Below are positions 17,900 to 26,442 of a stretch of 64,000 bases of DNA, piece by piece. The stretch comes from Aeromonas tecta (lineage in GTDB: Bacteria; Pseudomonadota; Gammaproteobacteria; Enterobacterales; Aeromonadaceae). The notes beneath the pieces were generated by a model. The model saw only the letters and a program-made list of their open reading frames with translations, did not search any database and had not been told where the DNA came from. The stretch lies in the NCBI RefSeq assembly GCF_000820185.1, contig NZ_CDCA01000025.1:310001-374000 (forward strand), given 5' to 3'. The first letter of the stretch is position 1. Each line of letters begins with the position of its first letter. A program made the translations under genes and the position numbers.

Positions 17900-19339
17900 A
17901 TGATGAGTTCTCTTGGCATCCAAAAAACCAAAGATGATGCAGTCGAGTGGGCGTTAACACACGGCGTAGCCTCCAAGGAGTCGGTGCATTCTGCTGTGCA
18001 TACCCCATTTACCCTGACGCCAACACCGATAAGCCGAGGGGGGTATCAGCAGTTAAAAAGTGTGGCCCAGATCCTCAGCAAACTGATCTATTCAGTATCT
18101 GAGGATCACGGTTTCCTGTTCGATGCGATTAATCCCATCACGGCTGGAGATCCCTTCTTTTCAGCCCTGCTTCGCATGCATCAACAAATACACTCATCAC
18201 CCAGCCAGGCTCCCCGGCTGCCATTGCTCATTATGCGCAGCGACTTTATGGACGATAAGGGCGATGGTCACAAGCTTGTTGAATTCAATGGCATCGCTGC
18301 TGGTATGGGGCCATTCGGCCAGCGAATACATGAACTGCACCGTTATCTACAACAGCAATGTCCCTCTGCATATGCCGAGTTATCGCATCAGGCAGTGGGG
18401 GAGCTTGTCGATAATCAGGCCATTGAGGGGCTATCGGCAGGCATTGCCAAAGCTACTTTCAAGATTAAGCAGGAGTTTGGTGACCTTGGCCCAGCAAGGT
18501 TTTTGATGATTGTGCAAGAGCATGAAAACAATGTGTTTGATCAGCACCTGCTTGAGTTTGCTCTCCAGCAGAAAGGGATAGAGACACTGCGCAGAACGTT
18601 TCGCGAGCTTCACAATCAATTGAGCACGGGCGCCAACAACAGATTGATCCTCAATGGTGTCGGGCCACTCGATACCGTCTACCTTCGTGCCGGATATCAG
18701 TATTCCGATTATGAAGCAGCCGACCTCAAAGAGCTGAGATGTTGCCAGTCGCTGATGGCGACTCGTGTGTTGATTGAGCAACATCGAGTCGCAGTCAATG
18801 CAACGGTTGCCCAGCAGTTGGCAACGAGTAAGCAAGTGCAAATGCTGCTATCTCGTCTGGGAGAAGATGGACTGGTCGCATTTGGTTTGACCCCGCAAGA
18901 GGCCGCAAGAGCGGGAAATCTTCTGGGAGAGATGCATCCTGTTACCTCAGATAGCGCTGACTTTGTAAAAGCGGCTCCCTCCGATAGCTGGGTGCTTAAA
19001 AATCAGGGAGAAGGTGGCGGGCATTGCCTGTTTGGGGCAGACATCTTGGCAAAACTGGCAACGCTTGCTCCCCAACAATATCAGGCCTGGTCGTTGATGC
19101 GCCGCTTACACCCCATTCCCAGATCTATGCCTGCATTGATTGTGCGCAAAGGGGAACTGCATCAGGTGACTGATTTGATCAGCGAACTGGGTATGTTCAC
19201 CGTTCAGGGAGATGGCAATCCTGCCAGTATTGAGCACTGTTATGCTGGATATCTCATTCGCAGCAAATCAGCTGGATCGACAGAAGGAGGCGTTCACAGC
19301 GGGCAAGGTGTTCTTGACTCGCTGGTATTCAGTGATTGA
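17900..19339 (+). CDS. Eukaryotic-type glutathione synthetase in ars operon
   Basis: 479 residues. Motifs follow the eukaryotic glutathione synthetase order: RSDFMDDKGDG...LVEFNGIA near 112-130 (compare RSDYM...EIN), YLRAGYQYSDYE near 258 (compare FRDGYMP.QY), NATVAQQLATSKQVQ near 300, VLKNQGEGGGHCLFG near 362-377 (the glycine-rich ATP lid), and a C-terminal GGVHSGQGVLDS (compare DGGVAAG). Bacterial gshB proteins are shorter and unrelated in these motifs. It lies 18 bases after arsC with AGGAG at 17892, so it is in the operon; the ATG at 17903 is better spaced from that site. The likely role is local glutathione supply for ArsC and arsenite-glutathione chemistry. Other gamma-glutamyl ligations remain possible. 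Confidence 0.8.
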   Translation: MMSSLGIQKTKDDAVEWALTHGVASKESVHSAVHTPFTLTPTPISRGGYQQLKSVAQILSKLIYSVSEDHGFLFDAINPITAGDPFFSALLRMHQQIHSSPSQAPRLPLLIMRSDFMDDKGDGHKLVEFNGIAAGMGPFGQRIHELHRYLQQQCPSAYAELSHQAVGELVDNQAIEGLSAGIAKATFKIKQEFGDLGPARFLMIVQEHENNVFDQHLLEFALQQKGIETLRRTFRELHNQLSTGANNRLILNGVGPLDTVYLRAGYQYSDYEAADLKELRCCQSLMATRVLIEQHRVAVNATVAQQLATSKQVQMLLSRLGEDGLVAFGLTPQEAARAGNLLGEMHPVTSDSADFVKAAPSDSWVLKNQGEGGGHCLFGADILAKLATLAPQQYQAWSLMRRLHPIPRSMPALIVRKGELHQVTDLISELGMFTVQGDGNPASIEHCYAGYLIRSKSAGSTEGGVHSGQGVLDSLVFSD

Positions 19340-19538
19340 GAACTCTCAAGTTGGTAGTTATAGCAATATTCTAAAATTTGCTCTGGTATTCAATGAGGTA
19401 TGATGATTTACAGCTAAAAAAGAGGGGGGTTATGGGCAAAGAAGAGAGTGGATCTATTCGCGGCAACGCAGCGGAATGTTGAATAATTTTTTGTTCGACA
19501 GAGTGTGGTCTTTAACCAAACTGAGGAGGAAGGCTCGT

Positions 19539-19988
19539 TTAATACACCCCATGTTCGATTTGTCCTGCGAGATCAATAACAGCCTGAACTCCCATCGCTG
19601 TACTCAATACATTGACAGGTTTCTCCCCTCCCAGTCCCCTGGCTGGTCTGTTTAACCACGACGTGGATTTCACTATATCTCCCTCATGCAGTGAGAGAGC
19701 TGCATCAAGAGCCAGTACAACACCGTAAACTCTGGCACCCTGCTCAATGGATAGAGGTGAACTAGCTGCGATCTTGCGAGCGAGCCTGCTTTGGCTAATG
19801 CCAATCAAGGCACAAACCGCCCGAGCACTCTCCCCAATCAACCCAGCAAGCTTCGGGATGATGCTAGGTTCGACACCAGCCACAATCCACTGGTGTGCCT
19901 CCAGCGGGCCGTGAGGGATGCCCAGAGAGGTAATGACAGAGCTGACAGCGGTTACCCGAGTGCGAGGGTGATGAACGGCGTGAGGCAT
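19539..19988 (-). CDS. Orphan Xre/MbcA/ParS-type antitoxin
   Basis: 149 residues from ATG 19988; a longer frame from TTG 20027 is possible. The C-terminal half has the toxin-binding domain pattern (DUF2384): WLNRPARGLGGEKPVNVLST...IEHGVY. The middle holds an atypical helix-turn-helix (ALIGISQSRLARKI). Such proteins neutralise RES-domain NAD-degrading toxins, normally encoded immediately downstream. No RES gene is seen on either side: the 199 bases downstream to 19340 are empty. It may be a solitary antitoxin left by deletion, or act as an anti-toxin against toxins elsewhere. Confidence 0.8.
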   Translation of the reverse strand: MPHAVHHPRTRVTAVSSVITSLGIPHGPLEAHQWIVAGVEPSIIPKLAGLIGESARAVCALIGISQSRLARKIAASSPLSIEQGARVYGVVLALDAALSLHEGDIVKSTSWLNRPARGLGGEKPVNVLSTAMGVQAVIDLAGQIEHGVY

Positions 19989-20160
19989 CGATAAGTGTTC
20001 CCCGTCAGTAAGGCGTGACCCTAACAAACCATCCTAAGAGTTCCCTGCTCCGCGATCACCATAAAATTGCTCTTAGCCAAACAACGGACACATCTAGATG
20101 ATGTGATATGTGTAACAGGCGTCGGCTTATCATATATAACAGCATGATTTAATAGGTGTT

Positions 20161-20367
20161 TTGGTGATTCTGGCTGGTTGCTGCATCCTCGCAAGCGGCC
20201 TAAGCTTGTCCCAAGCGGATGTGGGAGAGCTGTTTGGACTCAGCCAGAAGGCTATCTCGGCATTTCGAAGATCATCCAATAGCCACCAAGCTAGACACGC
20301 AACACAAATTGCCCTTGGAATTAAACTTGGAGCTGTATATGACCAAGCTAAGAGAGCAACTGCCTAG
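20161..20367 (+). CDS. Small unknown protein with helix-turn-helix-like segment
   Basis: 68 residues, starting with TTG 20161 or GTG 20164; there is an in-frame stop just upstream and no ATG. SQADVGELFGLSQKAISAFRRS resembles a helix-turn-helix. It is divergent from the antitoxin gene across about 170 bases. It might be a regulator or a truncated remnant. Not recognised. Confidence 0.35.
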   Translation: MVILAGCCILASGLSLSQADVGELFGLSQKAISAFRRSSNSHQARHATQIALGIKLGAVYDQAKRATA

Positions 20368-20506
20368 AGAGGGGTGAACAGAAGAGTGGTAACACTTTTC
20401 GTGAACCTCTGGACAAAATTTCATCTGAGGCCTTTATGAGGCCCAATTTATGGTGTATTGACTATGTTTTCATCTCACACCCTGTCCTGAATAAGAAGGT
20501 TAGGTC

Positions 20507-20854
20507 ATGACCAAAGAGCCATCCGTACATGAATTGAAACAAACGTGGGGGCTACCAGCTCACGCAAAAATGCTGGGTTGGCTTCTTCATGATCCATATA
20601 AGGATGAGTTCTTGGTTAAGTACGCATCAAGCCCGGATATGACGGGTATGTGGTGGGGTCTGAGTCCTGAAACTGCAAAGGCTTTTAAAACGTTAAAAAA
20701 GGCAAACTCTGTGATTCAATCGCTGGAGCTTACTGGGCGGGCTGTTGCTGCCCCTGCTTTTGATATTGGAAAGCAGATCATCGTGCTTACGGATAAAATT
20801 GGTGTTGAAAACCCGCTTAGAGAACTGACGCGCTTAACTCAAGATCTGGACTGA
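20507..20854 (+). CDS. Unknown protein (115 aa)
   Basis: ATG 20507 is preceded by GAAGGTTAGG. The protein is soluble, with a Trp-rich middle (GMWWGLSPETAKAFKTLKKA) and a C-terminal amphipathic helix. There is no signal peptide or membrane span. I do not recognise a family. It sits between the orphan antitoxin and the H-NS gene. Confidence 0.55.
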   Translation: MTKEPSVHELKQTWGLPAHAKMLGWLLHDPYKDEFLVKYASSPDMTGMWWGLSPETAKAFKTLKKANSVIQSLELTGRAVAAPAFDIGKQIIVLTDKIGVENPLRELTRLTQDLD

Positions 20855-20912
20855 TCAGTAATAGATGAAAACTGAATTCCACAATTTGGCATTAGGTTGA
20901 GAAACATTTCGT

Positions 20913-21119
20913 ATGGCCATCAATTTTGACTATCGCTGCGGGATCTTAGAGGCTGCTGACACAAAAACTGGCTATGAATGGTGCTGGTACAAAGGGGATA
21001 CTGAGATTATCAGGACTCAAAATGGTGAGCTATCAAGCTCGTTCAGCGTCCCCGTTGGGGCAACAGTCATTGATGTGAAGGGTATCATTCGTGACGATGC
21101 CAAGAAGTCACAGGGTTAA
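20913..21119 (+). CDS. Unknown small protein (68 aa)
   Basis: A short mixed alpha/beta protein with two Trp (YEWCWYKGD) and no recognised motif. Its end overlaps the ATG (21097) of the frameshifted gene that follows, so the two were probably one transcription unit. Confidence 0.5.
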   Translation: MAINFDYRCGILEAADTKTGYEWCWYKGDTEIIRTQNGELSSSFSVPVGATVIDVKGIIRDDAKKSQG

Positions 21120-21334
21120 CATTTTCTCCCTGATCGATAAGGTTATCCTCTTCAAATCAGATAAGGAGCTGTTCATATTCGTTAAAGGTATTGAACTGAC
21201 AAAACAGGTCATCGATCCCCGTCTATGACGAGAGTGGTAGTAGTATCACGACAAAATTTGGTATCAACAATGCCTCATTTGAGGATGACTCTTGGCTGTA
21301 TAGTTTGTTACATCAGATGTCTTCCTTGCAATAA
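21097..21334 (+). pseudogene. Frameshifted unknown gene (about 79 aa if repaired)
   Basis: From ATG 21097 the frame reads MPRSHRVNIFSLIDKVILF and on to IDPRL, with a stop at 21226-21228. One frame over it continues as VYDESGSSITTKFGINNASF to HQMSSLQ and a stop at 21332-21334. The join is at a run of four C (21217-21220); removing one C gives one continuous frame. The overlap with the upstream gene and the coherent composition suggest a recently broken gene or a sequencing error. Confidence 0.55.
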
Positions 21335-21461
21335 GAAGGCTACCTGAATGAGAGTGAACTTACATGTGAAGCCACTCAATTATTTTGTTTAATATCATTT
21401 GATGTAAAAATTAATGGAGCTATTGGCGATATTGGGTGATAATCCATCTTATATAATAGTG

Positions 21462-21467
21462 TGATAC
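21462..21467 (+). promoter_or_regulatory. Candidate -10 box of island hns gene
   Basis: TATAAT lies 13 bases before the ATG at 21480, so transcription would start very close to the start codon. A matching -35 with usual spacing is not clear. Confidence 0.3.
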
Positions 21468-21479
21468 ATGAGGCCATAA

Positions 21480-21887
21480 ATGAATGATTTTTTGAAAACC
21501 CTGCTCAATATTCGTAGTCTTCGTGCAGCGTTGCGTGAGTTGTCATTTGAGCAGCTTGTAGAAGTTAAAGAAAAATTTGAAGAAGTGTTTTTTGAGCGAG
21601 AGCAACAAGAAACCAAAATCAGACAAGAGTCTGCGGAACGTCAGCAGAAGCTGGCTCAGTTCACTGAGATGTTGCGAGATGCAGGGATTGACCCGAGTGA
21701 GCTGGTTGGCTCCTCCGTCACTGTTAAGAGCGAAGGTGTTGAAAAATCCAAGCGAGCGCCTCGTCCTGCAAAATATAGATACACCGAGAATGGTCAGGAG
21801 AAGAGTTGGACTGGCCAAGGCAGAATGCCTAAAGCGATAGCAGAAGCTGTGGCCAGCGGCAGAGCTTTAGAAGAGTTTCTTATCTAA
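21480..21887 (+). CDS. H-NS family nucleoid protein (island paralogue)
   Basis: 135 residues. The N-terminal coiled-coil oligomerisation region (residues about 1-65, with many E/K/Q) is followed by the C-terminal DNA-binding domain with WTGQGRMPKAI, the conserved AT-hook-like loop, ending in LEEFLI. It has full H-NS length. By family knowledge it binds and silences AT-rich DNA; carried on an island it may silence its own AT-rich defence cargo or complement host H-NS. Probable terminator directly downstream. Confidence 0.9.
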   Translation: MNDFLKTLLNIRSLRAALRELSFEQLVEVKEKFEEVFFEREQQETKIRQESAERQQKLAQFTEMLRDAGIDPSELVGSSVTVKSEGVEKSKRAPRPAKYRYTENGQEKSWTGQGRMPKAIAEAVASGRALEEFLI

Positions 21888-21896
21888 TGTTGACTG

Positions 21897-21926
21897 AGCC
21901 CATGTATATAATACATGGGCTTTTTA
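21897..21926 (+). terminator. Rho-independent terminator of hns
   Basis: A perfect 11-base stem AGCCCATGTAT/ATACATGGGCT, a three-base loop and a T-run begin nine bases after the hns stop. Confidence 0.85.
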
Positions 21927-22078
21927 ATAATGTTGTTTTTTGTATAAGTGTATTACGTGGTAATGGCAGAGTGATTTATGGATATGTTTTTTTCATAAAA
22001 ATGCGCCATGCAGACTCAATATTACAAACTAAGTAATTCAAGTTGACATTACAAGTGTAAATCTAGCTGGCCTATATT

Positions 22079-22117
22079 TTACAATCATCTATACCCGTGC
22101 TATCATGCACTGTGCAT
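22079..22117 (+). promoter_or_regulatory. Promoter with palindrome before 293-aa gene
   Basis: TTACAA (22079-22084), a 16-base spacer and TATCAT (22101-22106) make a good sigma-70 promoter. The perfect palindrome ATGCACTGTGCAT (22105-22117) covers the likely transcription start, a position suited to a repressor. The rest of 21927-22186 shows no gene. Confidence 0.5.
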
Positions 22118-22186
22118 TTATACAGCCCTCTGAATTTGGGTAATGTATCTTATTGAATTAATTGTCTATGTCTGAGGTTGAAGCAT

Positions 22187-23059
22187 ATGAGTAAAATGAA
22201 GAAGGCTGTTAGTGTTCTTTTCTTTTCCATTGAAGCCAACGACACTTTTTTTAGCAATTTTGTTTCGAATATAGTAGCGAATGTAGACAATGCTCTTTGT
22301 ACGAGAATATTCAATGTTCGAGATAAGAAATATCTCATAAAAACATCTGTTCCTCCAAGCTCATGGGGGGCTGAGGGATACTTCATTACTGTGGTTAGAG
22401 AGAGAAATACTTGGCAAGTTAGAGCAAGCAGGGATGGGAAAATAGCTGGCACATCCTCAAATCAAGGGATTATTGGTGACCCATATTTTTTCTTTGTTGT
22501 GCCAAATGAAAAAATTTTACTTGGTTTTACATCAGGCCCGAATGGTAGTTTAAAAGGTGTCGGTAAAGCGCTGTTAGAGCAATTCAATGATGATCGTAAG
22601 AATAGTATAAAACTGAATTTCATTCCCAAAGAAAAAGAGTTTTCTGTTCTTAAAGAGCTGCCAGAATATAGTAGCCTTCATTTTAAAATAAACTCATCAT
22701 CACTGTCAGATGTGGCTGATGATGCACCAAAGCTTATTAAAGATTTGAGTTCCGCTCCATACATTGAAAACAATATGCAGCTAGCATTAGATCTTGTAAT
22801 TGATGAGTCATCAGGGTCGGCTTTCTCAAAAGATAATTTACTTGAGATCGTTAGCTATCTATCGGAACATGATGGATGTACTGTTTTGAAGGTTAAAGGT
22901 ATCAATAGCAAAGGTGCCTCAATAAGTTTGGATTTTGGAAATGCATTCTATCATTATCGAACCGAAATACAGACACGGCAAAAATTCATTGATGAAGAAT
23001 CATCAATGAAAGTGTTAGATGCTGCCATGCTAGAGTACCTGAGACTATTCAGAGGCTAA
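22187..23059 (+). CDS. Unknown protein beside Hachiman (290 aa)
   Basis: ATG 22187 follows GAGG with nine-base spacing. 290 residues, soluble and AT-rich, with a beta-strand-like N-terminal part (KKAVSVLFFSIEAND, HHYFITVV-like segment) and a helical C-terminal part. No motif that I recognise. Its 3' end overlaps the 3' end of hamB by 15 bases in the convergent orientation, so it has its own promoter but is tightly packed against the defence pair. Candidates are an extra defence gene or an effector of a one-gene system; neither is shown by sequence. Confidence 0.6.
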   Translation: MSKMKKAVSVLFFSIEANDTFFSNFVSNIVANVDNALCTRIFNVRDKKYLIKTSVPPSSWGAEGYFITVVRERNTWQVRASRDGKIAGTSSNQGIIGDPYFFFVVPNEKILLGFTSGPNGSLKGVGKALLEQFNDDRKNSIKLNFIPKEKEFSVLKELPEYSSLHFKINSSSLSDVADDAPKLIKDLSSAPYIENNMQLALDLVIDESSGSAFSKDNLLEIVSYLSEHDGCTVLKVKGINSKGASISLDFGNAFYHYRTEIQTRQKFIDEESSMKVLDAAMLEYLRLFRG

Positions 23060-25546
23060 TAACTTAAGTAACTCTTTCTTGGTTATTGGATGAATAGCAG
23101 ATAATTTTTCTGAACGATATAGCTCCATTAGATTATTTGTTGAGTGTATTTCTATCTGCTTTGGTAAAGCATCATGTATTTCGATTGCAGCCTCTCTAGA
23201 CAACCCAAAGTTGATTAGGTTTATCATTCTGTCATCGCATGCACCGACTTCTATAAATGTGTGAAGCTTAACGTTTGATAACTCTATTCCTTTATTTGCC
23301 AATATTGTCGAAAGCAATACTTGATAGCAGCGAAGCGCATTCGATAGACGGAAGGTAATGTCATTGTTAATGACCTTTATGACACTTCTAACTGCGCCAT
23401 TTATATTTGGAGACAGTTCTCCATTGTCCTTGCTCCAACTAATCTGATTTGTAATTATTTCTTTTAGCCCCTTCCCTTTAATCCATTTTCGAGTTATCAA
23501 GCATATGTAATCAAGTGAATATTCATCACTAGGTATATATATACCAAACTCTTGCAATTTGCTGCTTATTCTAAACAATGCATCATATAGTTCTGGAGAT
23601 TTAGGGTGTGGTAATAACCAGCCATCGAAGGACTGTAATGAATTGAGATGATTGAATAATTTGTTTTGTTGAATATATCCAACTGTGGGGCTCGCTTCTA
23701 AGGTAAATGGAGCTACGCGTAATTTATCATGCGCGGCCTTTATCTCCTGCTCTAGAAATTGCAGCTCTTGTTTGCTTAGCAAAAGCTCACTGGCGTTGAA
23801 TGTTTTCTCCAAGTCATCACTGGCATACTCTTTAATGAGCTTATTTGATATCGTGTAGTATCTGTACTGGTTATTATCAGTATGAGAATACTCGCCTTGT
23901 AGTGCCTGAATAATATTACCTAGCTCTTCATTTAATGTTTTAAAGTATGTTGGTATTTTTTCTTCTTTACTTTGGTCATCATCAAAATAGTCATCAAATG
24001 TCCATTCATCAGGTTCAATAAGAAACACATTGCCAGAGAAGTGTTGCAGCATTCTTCCTGCTCGGCCAGTAATATTGTTGATTTTAACATCTTCAACACG
24101 CTCTGATGGCCGATGCATTATTTGTTGGATTGGATTTTTTAGGAAAAGATTTTTAGCTGGTAAATTAACGCCTTCCGCAAGCGTACTCGTACATGCGATA
24201 AATTTTATATGATCATCTTTAGCCAGGTTCTCAACCATTATGCGAATAGAGCCAGGCAATGGACCATAGTGGAATGCAACACCTTTCCTAAGATTTCTTG
24301 CTAACGAGAAATCACTATGGACAAACTTTTCAACATAATCAGCGGCCTCATTTAGCAACTCATTATTAGTATTTTCCAAAATGAGCTTTGCAATATCATC
24401 CGCAATATTTTCACAATGATCTGTTTTATTTCTATATATAATATTGCTTTGCCCATGCCCTAACTTATATACAATATCAGCCAGGCTTTTGTTTTTGAAT
24501 CCTTTGGGTATTGTCTTTATATTTTCGGAGTTGTGGCGAGATATAACCAAAGATCTATTCTGGGGGGTAACAGACATTATTATTTTTGATACAGGGGAGT
24601 GTTGCGTAATTTCCTTTTTGAATTCAATGTCACCAAATATAGTAGAGAATGCATTTTGATAGTTCTCCGCTGGCATACTAATTATTATTTGTGGGAAGCT
24701 ATCTTCAAGTAACTTTTCAATTGTGAGGTGAAGTAATACACCACGACTCTTATCTGATATATTGTGAGCTTCATCTATAAACAAATAGTTAAAATAAATA
24801 TCACCACGTTGCAATAATTCATATAGCCTTTCCTGAGTCATCACAAAGAAGGTTTTATCCCCAAACTCCCCCTCTTTAGGCACTGAGCAGATCTCAATTT
24901 CATTCTCTACATTGTTTTCTTGTGCTAATTTATATAGCTTACTTGCAACTTCTGAAATCAATGCCCTAGTGGGAACAACGATAGCTGCAAATGCACCCTC
25001 AGACTCAGATACTCTCTTTAATAGATAACTTAGAATAATATGGGTTTTGCCTGCTGATGTTGGTGCAACAGTGATAATATCTTCATCTGATGATAGATTA
25101 GCCCATAAAGAGCGCTGATAGTCTGTTAAAATAAAATCAAGGTCTTCAACAGTATTAAGACTCTCTCTAAAATCTATCTGAGCCTCTGAATAGAAATTAT
25201 ATGTAAAATCTACTCCAGGGTGTCTTTTATTCAATAGCTTTATATTCGGAAAGTCTCCCGAGTGAGTGAAAATACTTCGGGCGATGGGAACCAAATCTGG
25301 GTGCAACTCAGCACAAATATCTAACAACATAGAGAGTATAATCGCACCCTCATTTCTTATTCCCTCATCATTAGATTTGTAGAAAATTTGAGCTGATGTT
25401 ATTAGTTTTTTTACTTCATCTCTTTCTATATTGTCAGTATTTCCTGTTAACCATAAAACATATGATCCGAATAAGTTATTGCTTGTTTTTATATACCCAT
25501 CGCTATTTTTTATTTTTGATGCAAGTTTAGTGGCAAAGTCACTCAT
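23045..25546 (-). CDS. hamB: Hachiman helicase HamB
   Basis: 833 residues, superfamily 2 helicase. Walker A APTSAGKT at 161-168, DEAH in FIDEAHNI at 258-261, motif VI GRAGRM at 494-499, and long N- and C-terminal extensions of the size expected for HamB. Its start overlaps the hamA stop by four bases, giving the HamA-HamB order of Hachiman. Published work shows HamB to be a DNA-scanning helicase that restrains the HamA nuclease until phage or damaged DNA is met. All ATPase motifs look intact. Confidence 0.9.
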   Translation of the reverse strand: MSDFATKLASKIKNSDGYIKTSNNLFGSYVLWLTGNTDNIERDEVKKLITSAQIFYKSNDEGIRNEGAIILSMLLDICAELHPDLVPIARSIFTHSGDFPNIKLLNKRHPGVDFTYNFYSEAQIDFRESLNTVEDLDFILTDYQRSLWANLSSDEDIITVAPTSAGKTHIILSYLLKRVSESEGAFAAIVVPTRALISEVASKLYKLAQENNVENEIEICSVPKEGEFGDKTFFVMTQERLYELLQRGDIYFNYLFIDEAHNISDKSRGVLLHLTIEKLLEDSFPQIIISMPAENYQNAFSTIFGDIEFKKEITQHSPVSKIIMSVTPQNRSLVISRHNSENIKTIPKGFKNKSLADIVYKLGHGQSNIIYRNKTDHCENIADDIAKLILENTNNELLNEAADYVEKFVHSDFSLARNLRKGVAFHYGPLPGSIRIMVENLAKDDHIKFIACTSTLAEGVNLPAKNLFLKNPIQQIMHRPSERVEDVKINNITGRAGRMLQHFSGNVFLIEPDEWTFDDYFDDDQSKEEKIPTYFKTLNEELGNIIQALQGEYSHTDNNQYRYYTISNKLIKEYASDDLEKTFNASELLLSKQELQFLEQEIKAAHDKLRVAPFTLEASPTVGYIQQNKLFNHLNSLQSFDGWLLPHPKSPELYDALFRISSKLQEFGIYIPSDEYSLDYICLITRKWIKGKGLKEIITNQISWSKDNGELSPNINGAVRSVIKVINNDITFRLSNALRCYQVLLSTILANKGIELSNVKLHTFIEVGACDDRMINLINFGLSREAAIEIHDALPKQIEIHSTNNLMELYRSEKLSAIHPITKKELLKLLASE

Positions 25547-26442
25547 TTTTTTATCCCAAGATATGCTTTAAAGTCATTGACCAATGCATCGACACAAGAA
25601 TATGGAAGCATTATCAATGCGACTTCTTCTATTTTAGTGCCATGATGCTCAACCTTTTGATAAAAATCACCAATATAGGCAAGAGCTAGCTCACTATACA
25701 TTCTAACAAAATCGTCTTCTGTATCTGACTGACCAATGATTTCTGGCTCTGCAAATCCAATGAAACAGGGGGAGTGAATTAGGTCTGAAACATCATTGTC
25801 TGAAAATGGATCTAGTAGACTTAGAAGCTTTTCTTCTAGTTCATCATCTATATTTGGAAAGTCCATGTGACTTTCCAGTAAATCAAATTCATCACTGTAC
25901 TTATCTTTGGCTGTCTTTATTGATTTAGCAGCCTCTGATGCTGCGCTTTTGAAGCTTTTATAAAGTTTTGATTCACCTAAATATAATCTAAATTCACCAT
26001 TTATATACTTCCCATGCACTGCATCGGCACCGAAAACTGGCATGTTTGGATTTGTTTTTAAGGATATCTTGCTCAATATTTTTGGCGCTTCAAAGTAGAC
26101 ATCCAGAAGAGTAAACAGTATCAACTCTCCCAGTTCCCCTTTTGCTGTTTGCTGACTTATTTTTCTAATAGCACGGTCAAATAATCGCTGTGCGCTTTTT
26201 GTATCATCAACGCCAAGTTTCTTCTCAATTTCTCGACAAGAAAAAACAAAATTATACAGAATGCCATTTTTGATTTTTTCAAAAAACTCATCATGGCAAC
26301 TAACGCCATGCTTGATCGGCAGGTAGACTAATAATGTTTTAACTTCGCGTCCATCACGTAGCACATGCGTTACTTTCACATCCTTTAAAATTTTTTTTAT
26401 TTCTTGAGAATTTTTTAGTTGTGGTTGAAGGTAAGCGCTCAT
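25543..26442 (-). CDS. hamA: Hachiman effector nuclease HamA (DUF1837)
   Basis: 299 residues. The C-terminal half carries a PD-(D/E)xK-like nuclease pattern: GELGE at 102-106, GAD at 138-140 and GESK at 156-159, so likely catalytic residues are Asp140, Glu157 and Lys159. This is the DUF1837/HamA fold. It is the first gene of the minus-strand pair with hamB. Within Hachiman, HamA clears DNA upon release by HamB, causing phantom cells and population-level protection. The ribosome site is weak, which may keep the toxic subunit scarce. Confidence 0.9.
   Translation of the reverse strand: MSAYLQPQLKNSQEIKKILKDVKVTHVLRDGREVKTLLVYLPIKHGVSCHDEFFEKIKNGILYNFVFSCREIEKKLGVDDTKSAQRLFDRAIRKISQQTAKGELGELILFTLLDVYFEAPKILSKISLKTNPNMPVFGADAVHGKYINGEFRLYLGESKLYKSFKSAASEAAKSIKTAKDKYSDEFDLLESHMDFPNIDDELEEKLLSLLDPFSDNDVSDLIHSPCFIGFAEPEIIGQSDTEDDFVRMYSELALAYIGDFYQKVEHHGTKIEEVALIMLPYSCVDALVNDFKAYLGIKK

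Noticed and set aside
19432-19482. 16-codon frame with a purine-rich ribosome-like site
   Set aside because: Too short and without any recognisable similarity; could be chance.
19340-19538. Search for a RES toxin beside the ParS-type antitoxin
   Set aside because: No frame of adequate length or RES-like motif on either strand.
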